This document shows, one piece after another, positions 25,333 through 34,753 of a stretch of DNA of 64,000 nucleotides. Origin of the DNA: Bowmanella pacifica (GTDB taxonomy: Bacteria; Pseudomonadota; Gammaproteobacteria; Enterobacterales; Alteromonadaceae); NCBI RefSeq assembly GCF_014645355.1, contig NZ_BMLS01000002.1, positions 124,001 to 188,000 on the forward strand. The letters run 5' to 3'. The notes under the pieces were generated by a model. The model worked only from the letters and a program-made list of their open reading frames with translations, had not been told where the DNA came from and made no database searches. Position 1 is the first letter of the stretch, and every line of letters starts with the position of its first letter. The position numbers and the translations under genes are program-made.

Positions 25333-28086
25333 ATGAAGAAGAGCAAACTACATACCAGCCTAAAAGCCGCTCTGGTACCCACCGGCACATTGTTGCTAAT
25401 GGGCGTGTCCACCACCTACGCCCAGGACAACAGCCAGCAAGAGCCTGTGGAAGAAATCGTTGTTAAAGGTGTGCGCGGCAGCATTCTGAATAACCTCAAT
25501 CAAAAGCGGGATTCCGGTAGTTTTATTGATGCCATATCTGCCGAAGATATCGGTAAGTTCCCCGATCTTAATATCTCTGAGTCTTTACAGCGTGTACCTG
25601 GGGTAACCTTAACCCGCAACGATTTTGGCGATGGTAGTTCAATAAACCTGCGAGGCTTAGGACCGGCTTATTCCAGAGTGGAAATTAACGGTATCACCGG
25701 CCCTATCAGCAATGTAACAGGTGGCGGCTTTAACTTTGAAATCCTGGCTTCGGAGCTGTTTTCCAACGCCGTGGTAAAAAAGTCTTTTAACGCCAAAGAT
25801 ACAGAAGGTGGCCTGGCAGGACTAATCCAACTGTCTACCCCTGAAGCCCTTAAGCGTGAAGGTTTTAATGCCTCTGTCTCGGCTCAGGGACAATACGCTG
25901 AAAACGCCGACGACATCGGCCCCAGATTTGCGGGTCTTATCAGCCAGAACTGGGATGACGTTTTCGGCCTGACCGCGTCTATTGCCTATTCCGACACCCG
26001 TTACGTAACTCATTCCAACGGCGGTATTTCAGCCAGGGCTCTGGGAGCAGGTGGAACCAGTGACCTGCACGCCACGGCAACACAGGAAGAACTGACTAGC
26101 TTGGTTCCATCGACCATCAACTATGAAATCAATACCGACGAAAGGGAAACCATTGGCGCCACATTGGGTTTCCAGTATAGGCCCTCAGAAGACCTGGAAA
26201 TCAAGCTCGACGGCATATACGGCTCCTTAGAAGGAGACCGGATTTTCACCCGCGCTGATGCGCCGCCGGAAAGCCAGCTTAAAGCCATAGAAAACGCCAA
26301 CATTGTGGATGGTGTTATTCAGTCAGCCACTATTACCGATGTACAAAACCGCATCGCCACCAATGACAGTGACTCGCAGGAAGATATTTTCCTTATCTCG
26401 GCCTCGGCCAGCTATCAGCCCAATGATCAGTGGGAAATTAAACCCTACATCGGTTATTCAGACCGTACACGCGATACAGCCTCCTCATTGCTGTCATTTG
26501 CCCGAGGGGACCTAAGCACGGGTCAGTTGGTGCGTTACCCGGTCAGCTACAATGTGAATGGTGATTTTATCGAGTGGTCTTCCCCTGGGCTCGACTTGTC
26601 CGACCCGGCAATGGCAGAAGAATACATGCTTAACGTCATCTTAATTCGCCCCTCTACCGATAAGGACAGTGAGTTCAGCACTAAGGTCGACTTTACCCGT
26701 TACTTTGATTCTGGCCCTATCAGCCATATTGATTTTGGCGCTCGCTATTCTGACCGTGAGTTAAGTCGAGAATACATGTATCTGGCCGTGGACAATGCCG
26801 CCAAAGATACCGATTTAACCACCCTGCCTACCCTGGCCGATGCCCTGATTCTGGAAGATTTCAATATTAACGATGCGCCGGCGTCTTTCCCCAATCAAAT
26901 CATAACGGCAGACCCTAACAAGCTGCTGGATATGTACTTTGTTAACGGTTTCGATGTCAGCGAATACTGGGCCCCACAAACCGGCCAACTGGTGACCGAA
27001 ACCATTGAAGGGGTCACGCTCCCAGGCTCGGTGCTGGTGAATTACCAGTCCCGTGCGGCACAAAATACCTACTCTGGTGACGAAAAAACCCTTGCTCTGT
27101 ATGGTGAGATCACCTTTGAGACCGAGGATCTGTACTTTAACGCCGGTCTGCGTTTTGTAGACACCAGACAGACCTCTTATGGCTATGAGGTGGCCAATGA
27201 TTATTCCACTCCTACCGAAGTCAACAATGACTACTCACAGCTACTGCCTAGCATGAATCTGCGCTATGAAGTGACACCGGACATGCAAATCAGGGCGTCT
27301 TATTCAAAATCCCTGACCCGTCCGACCCTGATGCAACTGCGGGTATCCACCAGCTACTTTGGCATTGATGAAAGTGGCGGTACCGGCAGCGCTGGTAATC
27401 CAAACCTGTCACCTTTCACGTCCGATAACCTGGATGTGGGCATGGAGTATTACTTTTCGGAAGAGAGTCTGCTGGCGTTCAATCTGTTCTATAAAAACAT
27501 TGATGGGCTGATTGTCACCAGTTCCATGGTGGAAGACAGAGAGTTCCGTTCGCAAGTTACCGGCGAATGGGTAACTGGCCCTATTACCTTCTCTATCCCA
27601 TCAAACGGCGATAAGAATGATCTCAAGGGGCTGGAGTTTATCGTGCAGTCTAACTTTGAATTCCTGCATGAATCCCTGGCAGATTTTGGCGGTATCTTTA
27701 ATTACACCTATGCCGACAGTGACGCGGCCTTTGAAGACGGCAAAGACACCAAAGGAGATGTCGCGGCCCTGCCGGGTATTTCCAAGAACAGCTACAACGC
27801 CATTATCTACTACGACAATGGCAACTTTGACGCCAGGCTGTCTTATGCCTATCGCAGCGACTTTGTTGAGTCCATGTCTGGCAGCTTCGGCGTACCGGTT
27901 TTCCAGAATGCACGCGGCCAACTGGATTTCTCTTCCAGCTACAACCTGTCTGACGATTTAAGCATTCAGCTTCAGGTATTAAACATCACCGAGCAGCGTC
28001 TGGAAACGGTATCACGCATGGGCCTGCCCCATGACACTGGTCAGTTGGACAGAAGGATCCTGCTGGGCGCACGGTATCAATTCTAA
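25333..28086 (+). CDS. TonB-dependent receptor (glycan-uptake type)
   Basis: 917 residues. It has a signal peptide ending at TYAQ, then a TonB-box-like EEIVVKGVRGSI, then the plug domain (FIDAISAEDIGKFPDLNISE, LQRVPGVTLTRN, SINLRGLGPAYSRVEINGI). A ~700-residue beta-barrel follows and ends with the aromatic LLGARYQF. The 'vVKGvRgSi...AiSAEDIGKFPD' pattern is that of the TIGR01782 receptors common in Alteromonadales and Caulobacterales, many of which import oligosaccharides. The gene is followed by a clear terminator and by phoD. With the glycosidase, ROK regulator and symporter it suggests uptake of a phosphorylated glycan. The ligand is not determinable here. Confidence 0.95.
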   Translation: MKKSKLHTSLKAALVPTGTLLLMGVSTTYAQDNSQQEPVEEIVVKGVRGSILNNLNQKRDSGSFIDAISAEDIGKFPDLNISESLQRVPGVTLTRNDFGDGSSINLRGLGPAYSRVEINGITGPISNVTGGGFNFEILASELFSNAVVKKSFNAKDTEGGLAGLIQLSTPEALKREGFNASVSAQGQYAENADDIGPRFAGLISQNWDDVFGLTASIAYSDTRYVTHSNGGISARALGAGGTSDLHATATQEELTSLVPSTINYEINTDERETIGATLGFQYRPSEDLEIKLDGIYGSLEGDRIFTRADAPPESQLKAIENANIVDGVIQSATITDVQNRIATNDSDSQEDIFLISASASYQPNDQWEIKPYIGYSDRTRDTASSLLSFARGDLSTGQLVRYPVSYNVNGDFIEWSSPGLDLSDPAMAEEYMLNVILIRPSTDKDSEFSTKVDFTRYFDSGPISHIDFGARYSDRELSREYMYLAVDNAAKDTDLTTLPTLADALILEDFNINDAPASFPNQIITADPNKLLDMYFVNGFDVSEYWAPQTGQLVTETIEGVTLPGSVLVNYQSRAAQNTYSGDEKTLALYGEITFETEDLYFNAGLRFVDTRQTSYGYEVANDYSTPTEVNNDYSQLLPSMNLRYEVTPDMQIRASYSKSLTRPTLMQLRVSTSYFGIDESGGTGSAGNPNLSPFTSDNLDVGMEYYFSEESLLAFNLFYKNIDGLIVTSSMVEDREFRSQVTGEWVTGPITFSIPSNGDKNDLKGLEFIVQSNFEFLHESLADFGGIFNYTYADSDAAFEDGKDTKGDVAALPGISKNSYNAIIYYDNGNFDARLSYAYRSDFVESMSGSFGVPVFQNARGQLDFSSSYNLSDDLSIQLQVLNITEQRLETVSRMGLPHDTGQLDRRILLGARYQF

Positions 28087-28110
28087 GCTTCCCGCAAGGT
28101 ATAGATAATA

Positions 28111-28141
28111 AAGGGCAGAATCACCTCTGCCCTTGTCTTTT
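28111..28141 (+). terminator. Rho-independent terminator after the TonB-dependent receptor
   Basis: AAGGGCAGA-atcacc-TCTGCCCTT followed by GTCTTTTATT, 25 nt after the stop codon. Read-through into phoD may still occur because no separate strong promoter is obvious. Confidence 0.8.
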
Positions 28142-28195
28142 ATTCCAGGCTGCAATCCACATAAGCATATTGGCAGCCTCAGTATTGGAGTCATT

Positions 28196-29794
28196 ATGAA
28201 AGGAACAGACAGGCGCACATTTATCAAGGGAGCCATGTCGCTGGGCGGCATCAGCTTGCTCTCTTGTTTGTCTTCACAGGTGTTGGCCGCCCGGCAGGAG
28301 CGTAAGGGGATATATGAATACCCCAGCTTCAGAATAAATCCTTTTCAGCTTGGCGTGGCATCCGGCGATCCTGACAGCGACGGCTTTGTAATCTGGACCC
28401 GGCTCGCCCCTGAACCTGTAGCTGAGCATGGCGGCATGCATATGGTGCCTATGCGAGTACACTGGGAAGTAGCTGAAGACCCTGCATTTAAACGCATAGC
28501 GCAAAAAGGCACTGCCGTCGCCGCCCCGGAGCTTGGGCACGCGGTACACGCGGAGATTACCGGGCTTAAGGCTGATACTCTGTATTGGTATCGTTTTAAA
28601 TGTGGCAGCGAGCGCAGTGTGCATGGCCGCAGTAAAACCCTGCCCTTACCTGATGCCGATGTGAGCCAGGTAAAATTTGTGATTGCCGGCTGCCAAAGCA
28701 TCGAACATGGCCTGTATACCGCATGGGATCATATCGCCAATGAAGACCTGGATTTTATCTTCCACTACGGCGACTACATCTACGAGTACAAAGACAAAGG
28801 CACTGGCCCTTTTCCTAACCGTGGGGAACACTGGGCAGCCGCACGACGGGTAGTTGGACAGGAAATCTATAGTATTGAAGATTATCGACGCCGTTACGCC
28901 CTGTACAAACTGGATATTCACCTGCAACGCGCCCATGCCAGCGCCCCCTGGTTTGTCAGCTTTGACGATCACGAAATAGACAATAACTGGGCGGGCAATA
29001 TCGATCAGGACGGCACCCCACCGTTACTTTTCCAAACCCGAAAAGCCATGGCGCTACAGGCCTATTATGAAAACATGCCGCTGAGATTGCGCTCATTTCC
29101 ACAAAACGGTGATATGCGAATGTACCGCAGCGCACAATATGGCAAGTTGCTAAACGCCTACATTCTCGACACCCGGCAATATCGCAGTGATCAGTTGGCT
29201 GACGGCGTAAAATCGCCAGAAGTCTACTCAGATAAACGCACCATGCTGGGGGATGCTCAGGAAGCCTGGTTATTTGAGCAACTTGCCAACAGCCGCAGCC
29301 ACTGGAACTTACTCGCCCAACAAGTACATTTTGGTCATTTAATTCATCGCCAAAAGGACGGCGAGGATATGTATCCCATGGATACCTGGTCTGGCTATCT
29401 GCACAGCCGCCGACGCCTGTTATCCCAGATAGAACGGTATGCCAAAGGAAAAACCGTGGTCGCCTCGGGTGACTCACATCGTCACTATGCCTGCGATGTG
29501 ATGCAGGACAATGGTAAAGACATTATTTGCGCCGAATTCCTGGCCACCTCCATCACCTCTAACGGCGATGGTGTTTATCAGGATGAACTGGCCAAATCCA
29601 TGCTGGCCCTCAATCCTCATCTGAAAGCCACCGCCGTGAAAAGGGGCTATACACGTTGTACTGTTACCCCAGAGAAATGGCAGGCCGACCTGATGGTAGT
29701 TGACCGGGTATTCACCCCAGGTGCGCCGCTGGAACTATTCAAGCGCTTCTATCTGGAGAATGGAAAACCAGGCTTAAAGGAGCATCAGGGATAA
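28196..29794 (+). CDS. Alkaline phosphatase D (PhoD) family phosphodiesterase, Tat-exported
   Basis: 532 residues from MKGTDRRTFIKG; GGAG lies 5 nt upstream of this ATG. The twin-arginine motif RRTFIKG followed by a hydrophobic stretch (SLGGISLLSCLSS) indicates Tat export. A PhoD N-terminal Ig-like domain (FQLGVASGDPDSDGFVIW) precedes the metallophosphoesterase core, with HYGDYIYEY, SFDDHEIDNNW and ASGDSHRHY as metal ligands. PhoD enzymes hydrolyse phosphomonoesters and phosphodiesters, including teichoic-acid-like polymers, using Ca and Fe. In this locus it could open a phosphodiester glycan taken in by the receptor. No Pho box was noticed. Confidence 0.92.
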   Translation: MKGTDRRTFIKGAMSLGGISLLSCLSSQVLAARQERKGIYEYPSFRINPFQLGVASGDPDSDGFVIWTRLAPEPVAEHGGMHMVPMRVHWEVAEDPAFKRIAQKGTAVAAPELGHAVHAEITGLKADTLYWYRFKCGSERSVHGRSKTLPLPDADVSQVKFVIAGCQSIEHGLYTAWDHIANEDLDFIFHYGDYIYEYKDKGTGPFPNRGEHWAAARRVVGQEIYSIEDYRRRYALYKLDIHLQRAHASAPWFVSFDDHEIDNNWAGNIDQDGTPPLLFQTRKAMALQAYYENMPLRLRSFPQNGDMRMYRSAQYGKLLNAYILDTRQYRSDQLADGVKSPEVYSDKRTMLGDAQEAWLFEQLANSRSHWNLLAQQVHFGHLIHRQKDGEDMYPMDTWSGYLHSRRRLLSQIERYAKGKTVVASGDSHRHYACDVMQDNGKDIICAEFLATSITSNGDGVYQDELAKSMLALNPHLKATAVKRGYTRCTVTPEKWQADLMVVDRVFTPGAPLELFKRFYLENGKPGLKEHQG

Positions 29795-30031
29795 TCCCAA
29801 ACACTCTGCCTGCGATCCCCTGATGAGGACAGTGTCGTCCTACCCACTCTTGTATCATCGGGCTGTTCGACAAGATCAGCCCGAATCTCCGCGCTCTGTT
29901 GTTGTCATATGTATCTCAGAAGATATAGTTGTCAGCATCAGACAAGACTGGCCAATGCCGGAGGGCACCATAGCCTGAACGAGGCCAGCACAAATACAAG
30001 ATCTACGCAGACCCTGTCTGCAGGCACCATA

Positions 30032-31066
30032 ATGACAATACAACTGCTTTTTTTCTTTAGCGCCCTGGGGGTATTTAACGCCTTATTGCTGGTAGGTTAC
30101 CTGCTAAGCAAAGCTCATCGCAGCCAAAGTGACGAGCTACTTGGTGGTCTGCTGCTGATGCTTAGCATTCGTGTGGGTAAGTCGGTGTTTTTCTATTTCT
30201 CGCCGGATCTTGCCAAAGTCTTCCTGCAAATTGGGCTGTCTGCCTGTTTGCTGATTGGGCCCTTTTTATATCTGTATTGCCAGTCGATAAGCCATCAGGC
30301 CCCCCTTCCCAAGTCTCGCTGGCTCCATGTATTGGTGCCACTGTCGGCCATCCTCATTATCGGCGTACTTTATCCATATCAAACCCACGCCCCACTCTGG
30401 GGTGATGTGCTGTATAAAGTGGTGAACTATGTGTGGCTGTTTTACCTGCTACTCAGCCTGCGGCACGTTAGCCCCTTGCTGCAGCAAGTCAGGCAAAAGC
30501 CGCTGGATTTATCCAACCCACAGACACTTTGCTTAAGTGTGTGGCTGGGCACGGCGGTGATCTGGCTTGCCTACTTCACGGGTGCCTATACCTCTTATAT
30601 CAGTGGTGCACTGAGCTTTTCGCTGATCCTTTACTTAAGCATCATGATGGCGGTTCTTGCCCGCCGGGAACGCCAACAACACCGCTATCAGGATAAAAAA
30701 ATTCCGCATGATGATGCGGCCGCGATGCTGGTCAGGCTTAACCAATTGATGCACGACGAGCAGTTGTTCCTGAATCCCAACCTGACCCTGGCACAACTGG
30801 CCAAACGCCTGGGCACTAACACCTCCAGATTATCGCAGTTTGTTAACGACAACCTGGCTATGTCTTTTCCTCACTACCTGAATGAGAAACGCATTGAGCA
30901 TGCTAAATCTCTACTGCTGTCAGACGCCTCATTAAGTGCCGAAGATATTGCTGACGCCTCAGGGTATAACTCCCTTTCCACCTTTTACTCGGCCTTTAAG
31001 AAATTTACCGGCACCACTCCGGCCAAATTCCGCCAGCTCACACCAGCCAAGGCTTCGAAAGCATAA
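30032..31066 (+). CDS. AraC-family regulator with N-terminal membrane domain
   Basis: 344 residues from MTIQLLFFFSALGVFN. Six or seven hydrophobic helices occupy residues ~1-220. A charged linker and a C-terminal AraC-type double helix-turn-helix follow (NLTLAQLAKRLGTN, then IADASGYNSLSTFYSAFKKF, then TGTTPAKFRQ). It is probably a membrane-anchored transcription factor responding to an envelope or membrane signal. The upstream in-frame extension of 41 codons is polar and lacks a good Shine-Dalgarno, so ATG 30032 is preferred. The NTF2/DJ-1 fusion gene follows 85 nt downstream and may be its target. Confidence 0.85.
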   Translation: MTIQLLFFFSALGVFNALLLVGYLLSKAHRSQSDELLGGLLLMLSIRVGKSVFFYFSPDLAKVFLQIGLSACLLIGPFLYLYCQSISHQAPLPKSRWLHVLVPLSAILIIGVLYPYQTHAPLWGDVLYKVVNYVWLFYLLLSLRHVSPLLQQVRQKPLDLSNPQTLCLSVWLGTAVIWLAYFTGAYTSYISGALSFSLILYLSIMMAVLARRERQQHRYQDKKIPHDDAAAMLVRLNQLMHDEQLFLNPNLTLAQLAKRLGTNTSRLSQFVNDNLAMSFPHYLNEKRIEHAKSLLLSDASLSAEDIADASGYNSLSTFYSAFKKFTGTTPAKFRQLTPAKASKA

Positions 31067-31151
31067 TCTGGCAGTACGGAATTATCATTTCGTAGTGTTT
31101 TTCAAGACCTTTTCGTTAACGTGGCCAGCCACTTTAACGGAGGGTACTATT

Positions 31152-32309
31152 TTGAAACATCGATTACTCGCACTTGTCACCTGGCTGATTTTGTTCACCT
31201 ATACACAGGTTGCAGCAGCCCGGTCAGACACAGAGTTAACCGCAGCAACAGAACATGCGGCCATAGAAACCGCCATCCAAGATTATTTCCACGGCAGTGC
31301 TTACAGCGATAAAGCCAGACTAAAACAAGCCTTTCATAGCCAGGCCCGCTTGTATCTGGAAAAGCCGGATACGCCCTTTTGGGAAGTACCGGCCACTGAC
31401 TATATCAATTGGTACAAGGAGGCTAATCAGGGCAAGTTCAACGGGCGTCTTGGCCGTATTCTGCATATAGACAGGGCAGGCAACCTGGCCACAGTAAAAG
31501 CCGAAATCCTGATGCCAGCCAGGCAGCAGCGCTATATCGATATGTTTTTACTGAAAAAGCTCGATGGGATGTGGCAGATCTTAAGCAAAAGCGCGGTGGG
31601 CGAAGCCAGCCCACATAATGGCAAACGCATTCTGTTTATTCTCTCCAGCGCACACTTTCATGGGGATTCCAAGCTGCCTACCGGCGTTAGCTTCTCGGAA
31701 ATCGTCAATGCTTACGACGAATTTGCCAAAGCAGGCTTCAGCATAGACTTTGTCAGTCCAGAAGGTGGCGCGTTACCACTGGCGTACATCAATACCTCAG
31801 AACCCATGCACAAAAAGTACCTGTATAACAGCGACTTTATGTATGCCATTGGCCATACGCTGAAACCTGAGCAAGTGGTGGCACAAGACTACCGGGCCGT
31901 CCATTACGTGGGCGGCACCAACGCCATGTATGGGGTAGCTGACCATCCACAACTGCAAAAAATCAGCATGACTATCTATGAACAGCATGGCGGCATTATC
32001 TCTGCGGTTTGCCACGGCACCGCCGGTATAGCCCACCTTAGATTGAAAAACGGTGAATACCTGGTTAAGGGGCGACGTATCAGCGGTTATCCTGACGAGT
32101 ATGAGCATCAGGACAGGCCTTACTTCCAGGAATTCCCGTTTCTTATTACTAAAACCATTGAAGAGCGCGGTGGCACCTTCCTGTATAGCCCGCGCAATAC
32201 CCCACATATTGAAATCGATGGGCGAATTATCACCGGGCAAAACTACCTGTCATCGGCCGGGGTAGCCAAAGCCATGATCGATATCCTGACAAAAGAGACA
32301 GCCAACTAA
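31152..32309 (+). CDS. Secreted NTF2-like / DJ-1-PfpI fusion protein
   Basis: 385 residues starting at TTG 31152, which has an excellent Shine-Dalgarno GGAGGG 7 nt upstream. A signal peptide ends near VAAA. Residues ~28-155 are an NTF2-like/lumazine-binding fold (IQDYFHGSAYSDKARLKQAF, then FLLKKLDGMWQILSKSA). Residues ~160-385 are a DJ-1/PfpI glutamine-amidotransferase-like domain with ISAVCHGTAGIAHL, in which the Cys sits at the nucleophile elbow, and a DFVSPEGG segment. The second domain resembles Hsp31-type glyoxalase/chaperone proteins. A periplasmic role in handling reactive carbonyls is possible, but the function is unproven. It follows the membrane AraC gene and ends at a bidirectional terminator. 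Confidence 0.85.
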   Translation: MKHRLLALVTWLILFTYTQVAAARSDTELTAATEHAAIETAIQDYFHGSAYSDKARLKQAFHSQARLYLEKPDTPFWEVPATDYINWYKEANQGKFNGRLGRILHIDRAGNLATVKAEILMPARQQRYIDMFLLKKLDGMWQILSKSAVGEASPHNGKRILFILSSAHFHGDSKLPTGVSFSEIVNAYDEFAKAGFSIDFVSPEGGALPLAYINTSEPMHKKYLYNSDFMYAIGHTLKPEQVVAQDYRAVHYVGGTNAMYGVADHPQLQKISMTIYEQHGGIISAVCHGTAGIAHLRLKNGEYLVKGRRISGYPDEYEHQDRPYFQEFPFLITKTIEERGGTFLYSPRNTPHIEIDGRIITGQNYLSSAGVAKAMIDILTKETAN

Positions 32310-32333
32310 GGAAAATGCGACTGAACTGATAGA

Positions 32334-32378
32334 AAACAGGCTGGCGATATATAAACGGCATCGCGAGCCTGTTTATCC
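32334..32378. terminator. Bidirectional terminator between convergent genes
   Basis: AAACAGGCT-g-GCGAT pairs with ATCGC-g-AGCCTGTTT around an 11-nt loop, with a G-G mismatch inside the stem. The A-rich left side and T-rich right side fit termination from both the DJ-1 fusion gene and the amidohydrolase gene. Confidence 0.75.
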
Positions 32379-32385
32379 CTCTGAA

Positions 32386-34446
32386 TTACAAGTTGGCTGG
32401 CCCTTGCACCTTGGGAATATCGGTAAAGGGTTTAATACCAAAGCTCGGATACACCTCACTGGGGTAATAGAATACGCCGCCGCGAGACACCAGGCTGATG
32501 GTTTTAATGGCATTGATATTTTCAGTCGGATTACCTGGCACTAAAAAGAAGTCGGCTAGTTTACCCGGCTCAATACTGCCGCGGTCACTGTGGCCGAGGT
32601 AATTGGCCATATCATAACTGCCAAGCTTTAACAGCTCGGCCGGGCTAAAGCCCAGCTGCTCATAAAGCTCCAGCTCCCGATGCAGGTTAAATGCACCGCC
32701 CAGGTCGGTACCAGGCAACAGTTTGATGCCCCGCTCTTTCATCATTTTTAGTACCGTCAGGATTTGCTCGTAGGCACCGCGGTACGCTTGGTCCTGCTCC
32801 GGGCTGGCAATTTTTGCCAGTGACACCTTGGCGCTACGCTGCACACCTGGCGGCATATGTTCGATATAATCTCTCACCCCGGCCCGGGTCTCGCCATTAC
32901 GCGACAACAAAAGATATTCGTGAATAGCCAGGGTGGGGTCGATGGTAACATTATGCTCTACCATCAAATCCAGGGTTTCCTGTACCGCCGGGCTGGTCAA
33001 ATCCAATGCTGGCAAGCGGTCCAGGGCAGTCAGCCGCAATAAGGTACGGGTGTCTTCATCCGGCTTTAATACCCACCCCAGCATCACCTGATTGATATGG
33101 GTCATTTCATCAAAGCCGGCGCGGATCATGGCATTGGCGTTAGAGAACGCTGGCACATGACCTGTTACCCTCATATTCAGGCGTTTGGCTTCCTCGGCAA
33201 TCGCCGGGGCCCACTCGCCTTTCATACTGTTGTAGAGTTTTACCCCTTCAAAACCGTGCTTGGCATAGGTATGTACCGCTTCAATAGCTTGCTCCTGGCT
33301 GGCTACCAAAATACCGTTGTTGTTATTGGACGGGCTTTTGCCTTCAATCATGCCGTAGCGGGTAATACGCGGGCCCGCCAGTACACCCCTGTCGATTTTG
33401 CCTTTCAGTTCATCCAGTACTTCCAGGGCATTGCCCATATCTCGCACTGTGGTGACGCCGGCCAGCACATTCATCAGCGCATCGTCGTCACCGGTATGGC
33501 TGTGCATCTCATACAGTCCTGCCACTAAGGTGCCGCCTGCACCGTCAATTTCGGTTTCACCGGCCTGGGTGGCCACCGTTAATGGCTCAATGGCTGCAAT
33601 TTTTTCGCCCTCAACCAGCACAGATACCGGCGCACTCAGGCTTAAGGTTTGAGGTTCAAAAATCCGCACATTTCGGATCCGCACCGCCCCTTGGTATTGA
33701 TGGGCAAATTCAGATTGAATAGCCTCAAAACGTTCGGTGGAATACTTGGCCGATAATTGGCGCAGCTTGGCTTCATCGGCTTCAAAACCTTCGCGGATCA
33801 CAATCAGGCGCGGTGTAATATAGGCAAAAAACTGTTTTTTATCGTCCAGGATCAAATAGTCGGGATCCAACTGCGCGCCGCTTAGGGCAAAGGTATTGAG
33901 TGTCACCGGCCCCTTGTCGTTATCCAAGGTTAAGGTTTCCAATGCAGTTAGGCGCATGGTACCGGCCGGCAGCGCCGCCATGCTTTTACCTTCGGTGTTC
34001 ATCAAGGCCCTTGCCATAATGTAGGCTTGATAAGGGCTGCTGTTTTGCGGCACATAGAGGGCGCTGCTCTCAACTCTGGCTTCTCCCGGTCCGGTAGCGT
34101 CCCGCCAGGTGGCTTGCCCGGCATGGATCTGCATTTGCTCCTCTACCGGATTACCGAAGGTGGTGTTGCCGCTGATTTGCCAGCTCTGTGGAATGCCCTG
34201 GTCATTGAGGCTTATCTGCTCTTTGTAGGCAGGCCCCCGACCATTGCTTTTGAAGTCGAAGTCGATACTGATGTCATTGCCCTGGTGATTGGCATACAAG
34301 TGCCCCACCACATTGCCATTTAATAGCACGTTAAACCGCAGCGCTTGCTGGGCGGTAGATTCACTTTGTGTCTCTTCAGTGGGTTTAGGCGGCTGTGAGC
34401 AACCGACCAGTAAGCCGAACAACAGCCCCAAGGTAACAATACGCAT
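32386..34446 (-). CDS. Amidohydrolase-family lipoprotein (COG1228-like)
   Basis: 686 residues. ATG 34446 is chosen because GGAG lies 6 nt upstream. The N-terminus MRIVTLGLLFGLLVGCSQ has a lipobox (LVGC), so it is a lipoprotein. The first ~200 residues are unassigned, all-beta-like sequence. The C-terminal ~450 residues form an amidohydrolase barrel with EMHSHTGDDD (metal HxH), GVKLYNS (Lys), VTGHVPAF, MTHINQVM and LPGTDLGG (Asp), and GSIEPGKLADF, the typical closing motif. Relatives cleave cyclic amides, dipeptides or related bonds; the substrate here is unknown. It is transcribed alone, convergent with the DJ-1 fusion gene. Confidence 0.9.
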   Translation of the reverse strand: MRIVTLGLLFGLLVGCSQPPKPTEETQSESTAQQALRFNVLLNGNVVGHLYANHQGNDISIDFDFKSNGRGPAYKEQISLNDQGIPQSWQISGNTTFGNPVEEQMQIHAGQATWRDATGPGEARVESSALYVPQNSSPYQAYIMARALMNTEGKSMAALPAGTMRLTALETLTLDNDKGPVTLNTFALSGAQLDPDYLILDDKKQFFAYITPRLIVIREGFEADEAKLRQLSAKYSTERFEAIQSEFAHQYQGAVRIRNVRIFEPQTLSLSAPVSVLVEGEKIAAIEPLTVATQAGETEIDGAGGTLVAGLYEMHSHTGDDDALMNVLAGVTTVRDMGNALEVLDELKGKIDRGVLAGPRITRYGMIEGKSPSNNNNGILVASQEQAIEAVHTYAKHGFEGVKLYNSMKGEWAPAIAEEAKRLNMRVTGHVPAFSNANAMIRAGFDEMTHINQVMLGWVLKPDEDTRTLLRLTALDRLPALDLTSPAVQETLDLMVEHNVTIDPTLAIHEYLLLSRNGETRAGVRDYIEHMPPGVQRSAKVSLAKIASPEQDQAYRGAYEQILTVLKMMKERGIKLLPGTDLGGAFNLHRELELYEQLGFSPAELLKLGSYDMANYLGHSDRGSIEPGKLADFFLVPGNPTENINAIKTISLVSRGGVFYYPSEVYPSFGIKPFTDIPKVQGPANL

Positions 34447-34753
34447 AACACACTCCATATTGAGTCAGATGTATGCCCGTTAGGTCCCTTGGCAAAATAA
34501 CGCAATGACCAGCCCCTATCAGGCAATAGTAAGTACCCAGTGTATAAGCAGAATTCCTGCTGAAACAAGCCCAGTTTCTGGCGGACAGCATATCGGCGTA
34601 TAGAGCGCGCGACCAAGGCGCTCACAAATCACAGCCACAATAAACAAGGCTTCCTCTGCACAACAGCCAAAATAATTGACGCTCAGTGGTTTCAGGGTCC
34701 CGGCGCTTTTGCGTTTAAATGCCTGTCAGACAACATAATGCAAAGGAGCACAG
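34447..34753. other. Divergent intergenic region without a gene
   Basis: 307 bp between the amidohydrolase and the mdtJ-like gene. It holds a small GAGCGC / GCGCTC hairpin near 34602-34622, a TTGACG hexamer at about 34677 that could be a -35 element, and AAAGGAG before the mdtJ ATG. I see no RNA gene or coding sequence. Confidence 0.4.

Noticed and set aside
29868-29893. CGGGCTG / CAGCCCG hairpin downstream of phoD
   Set aside because: It could be a terminator, but no T-run follows and spacing from the stop is large; not strong enough to annotate.
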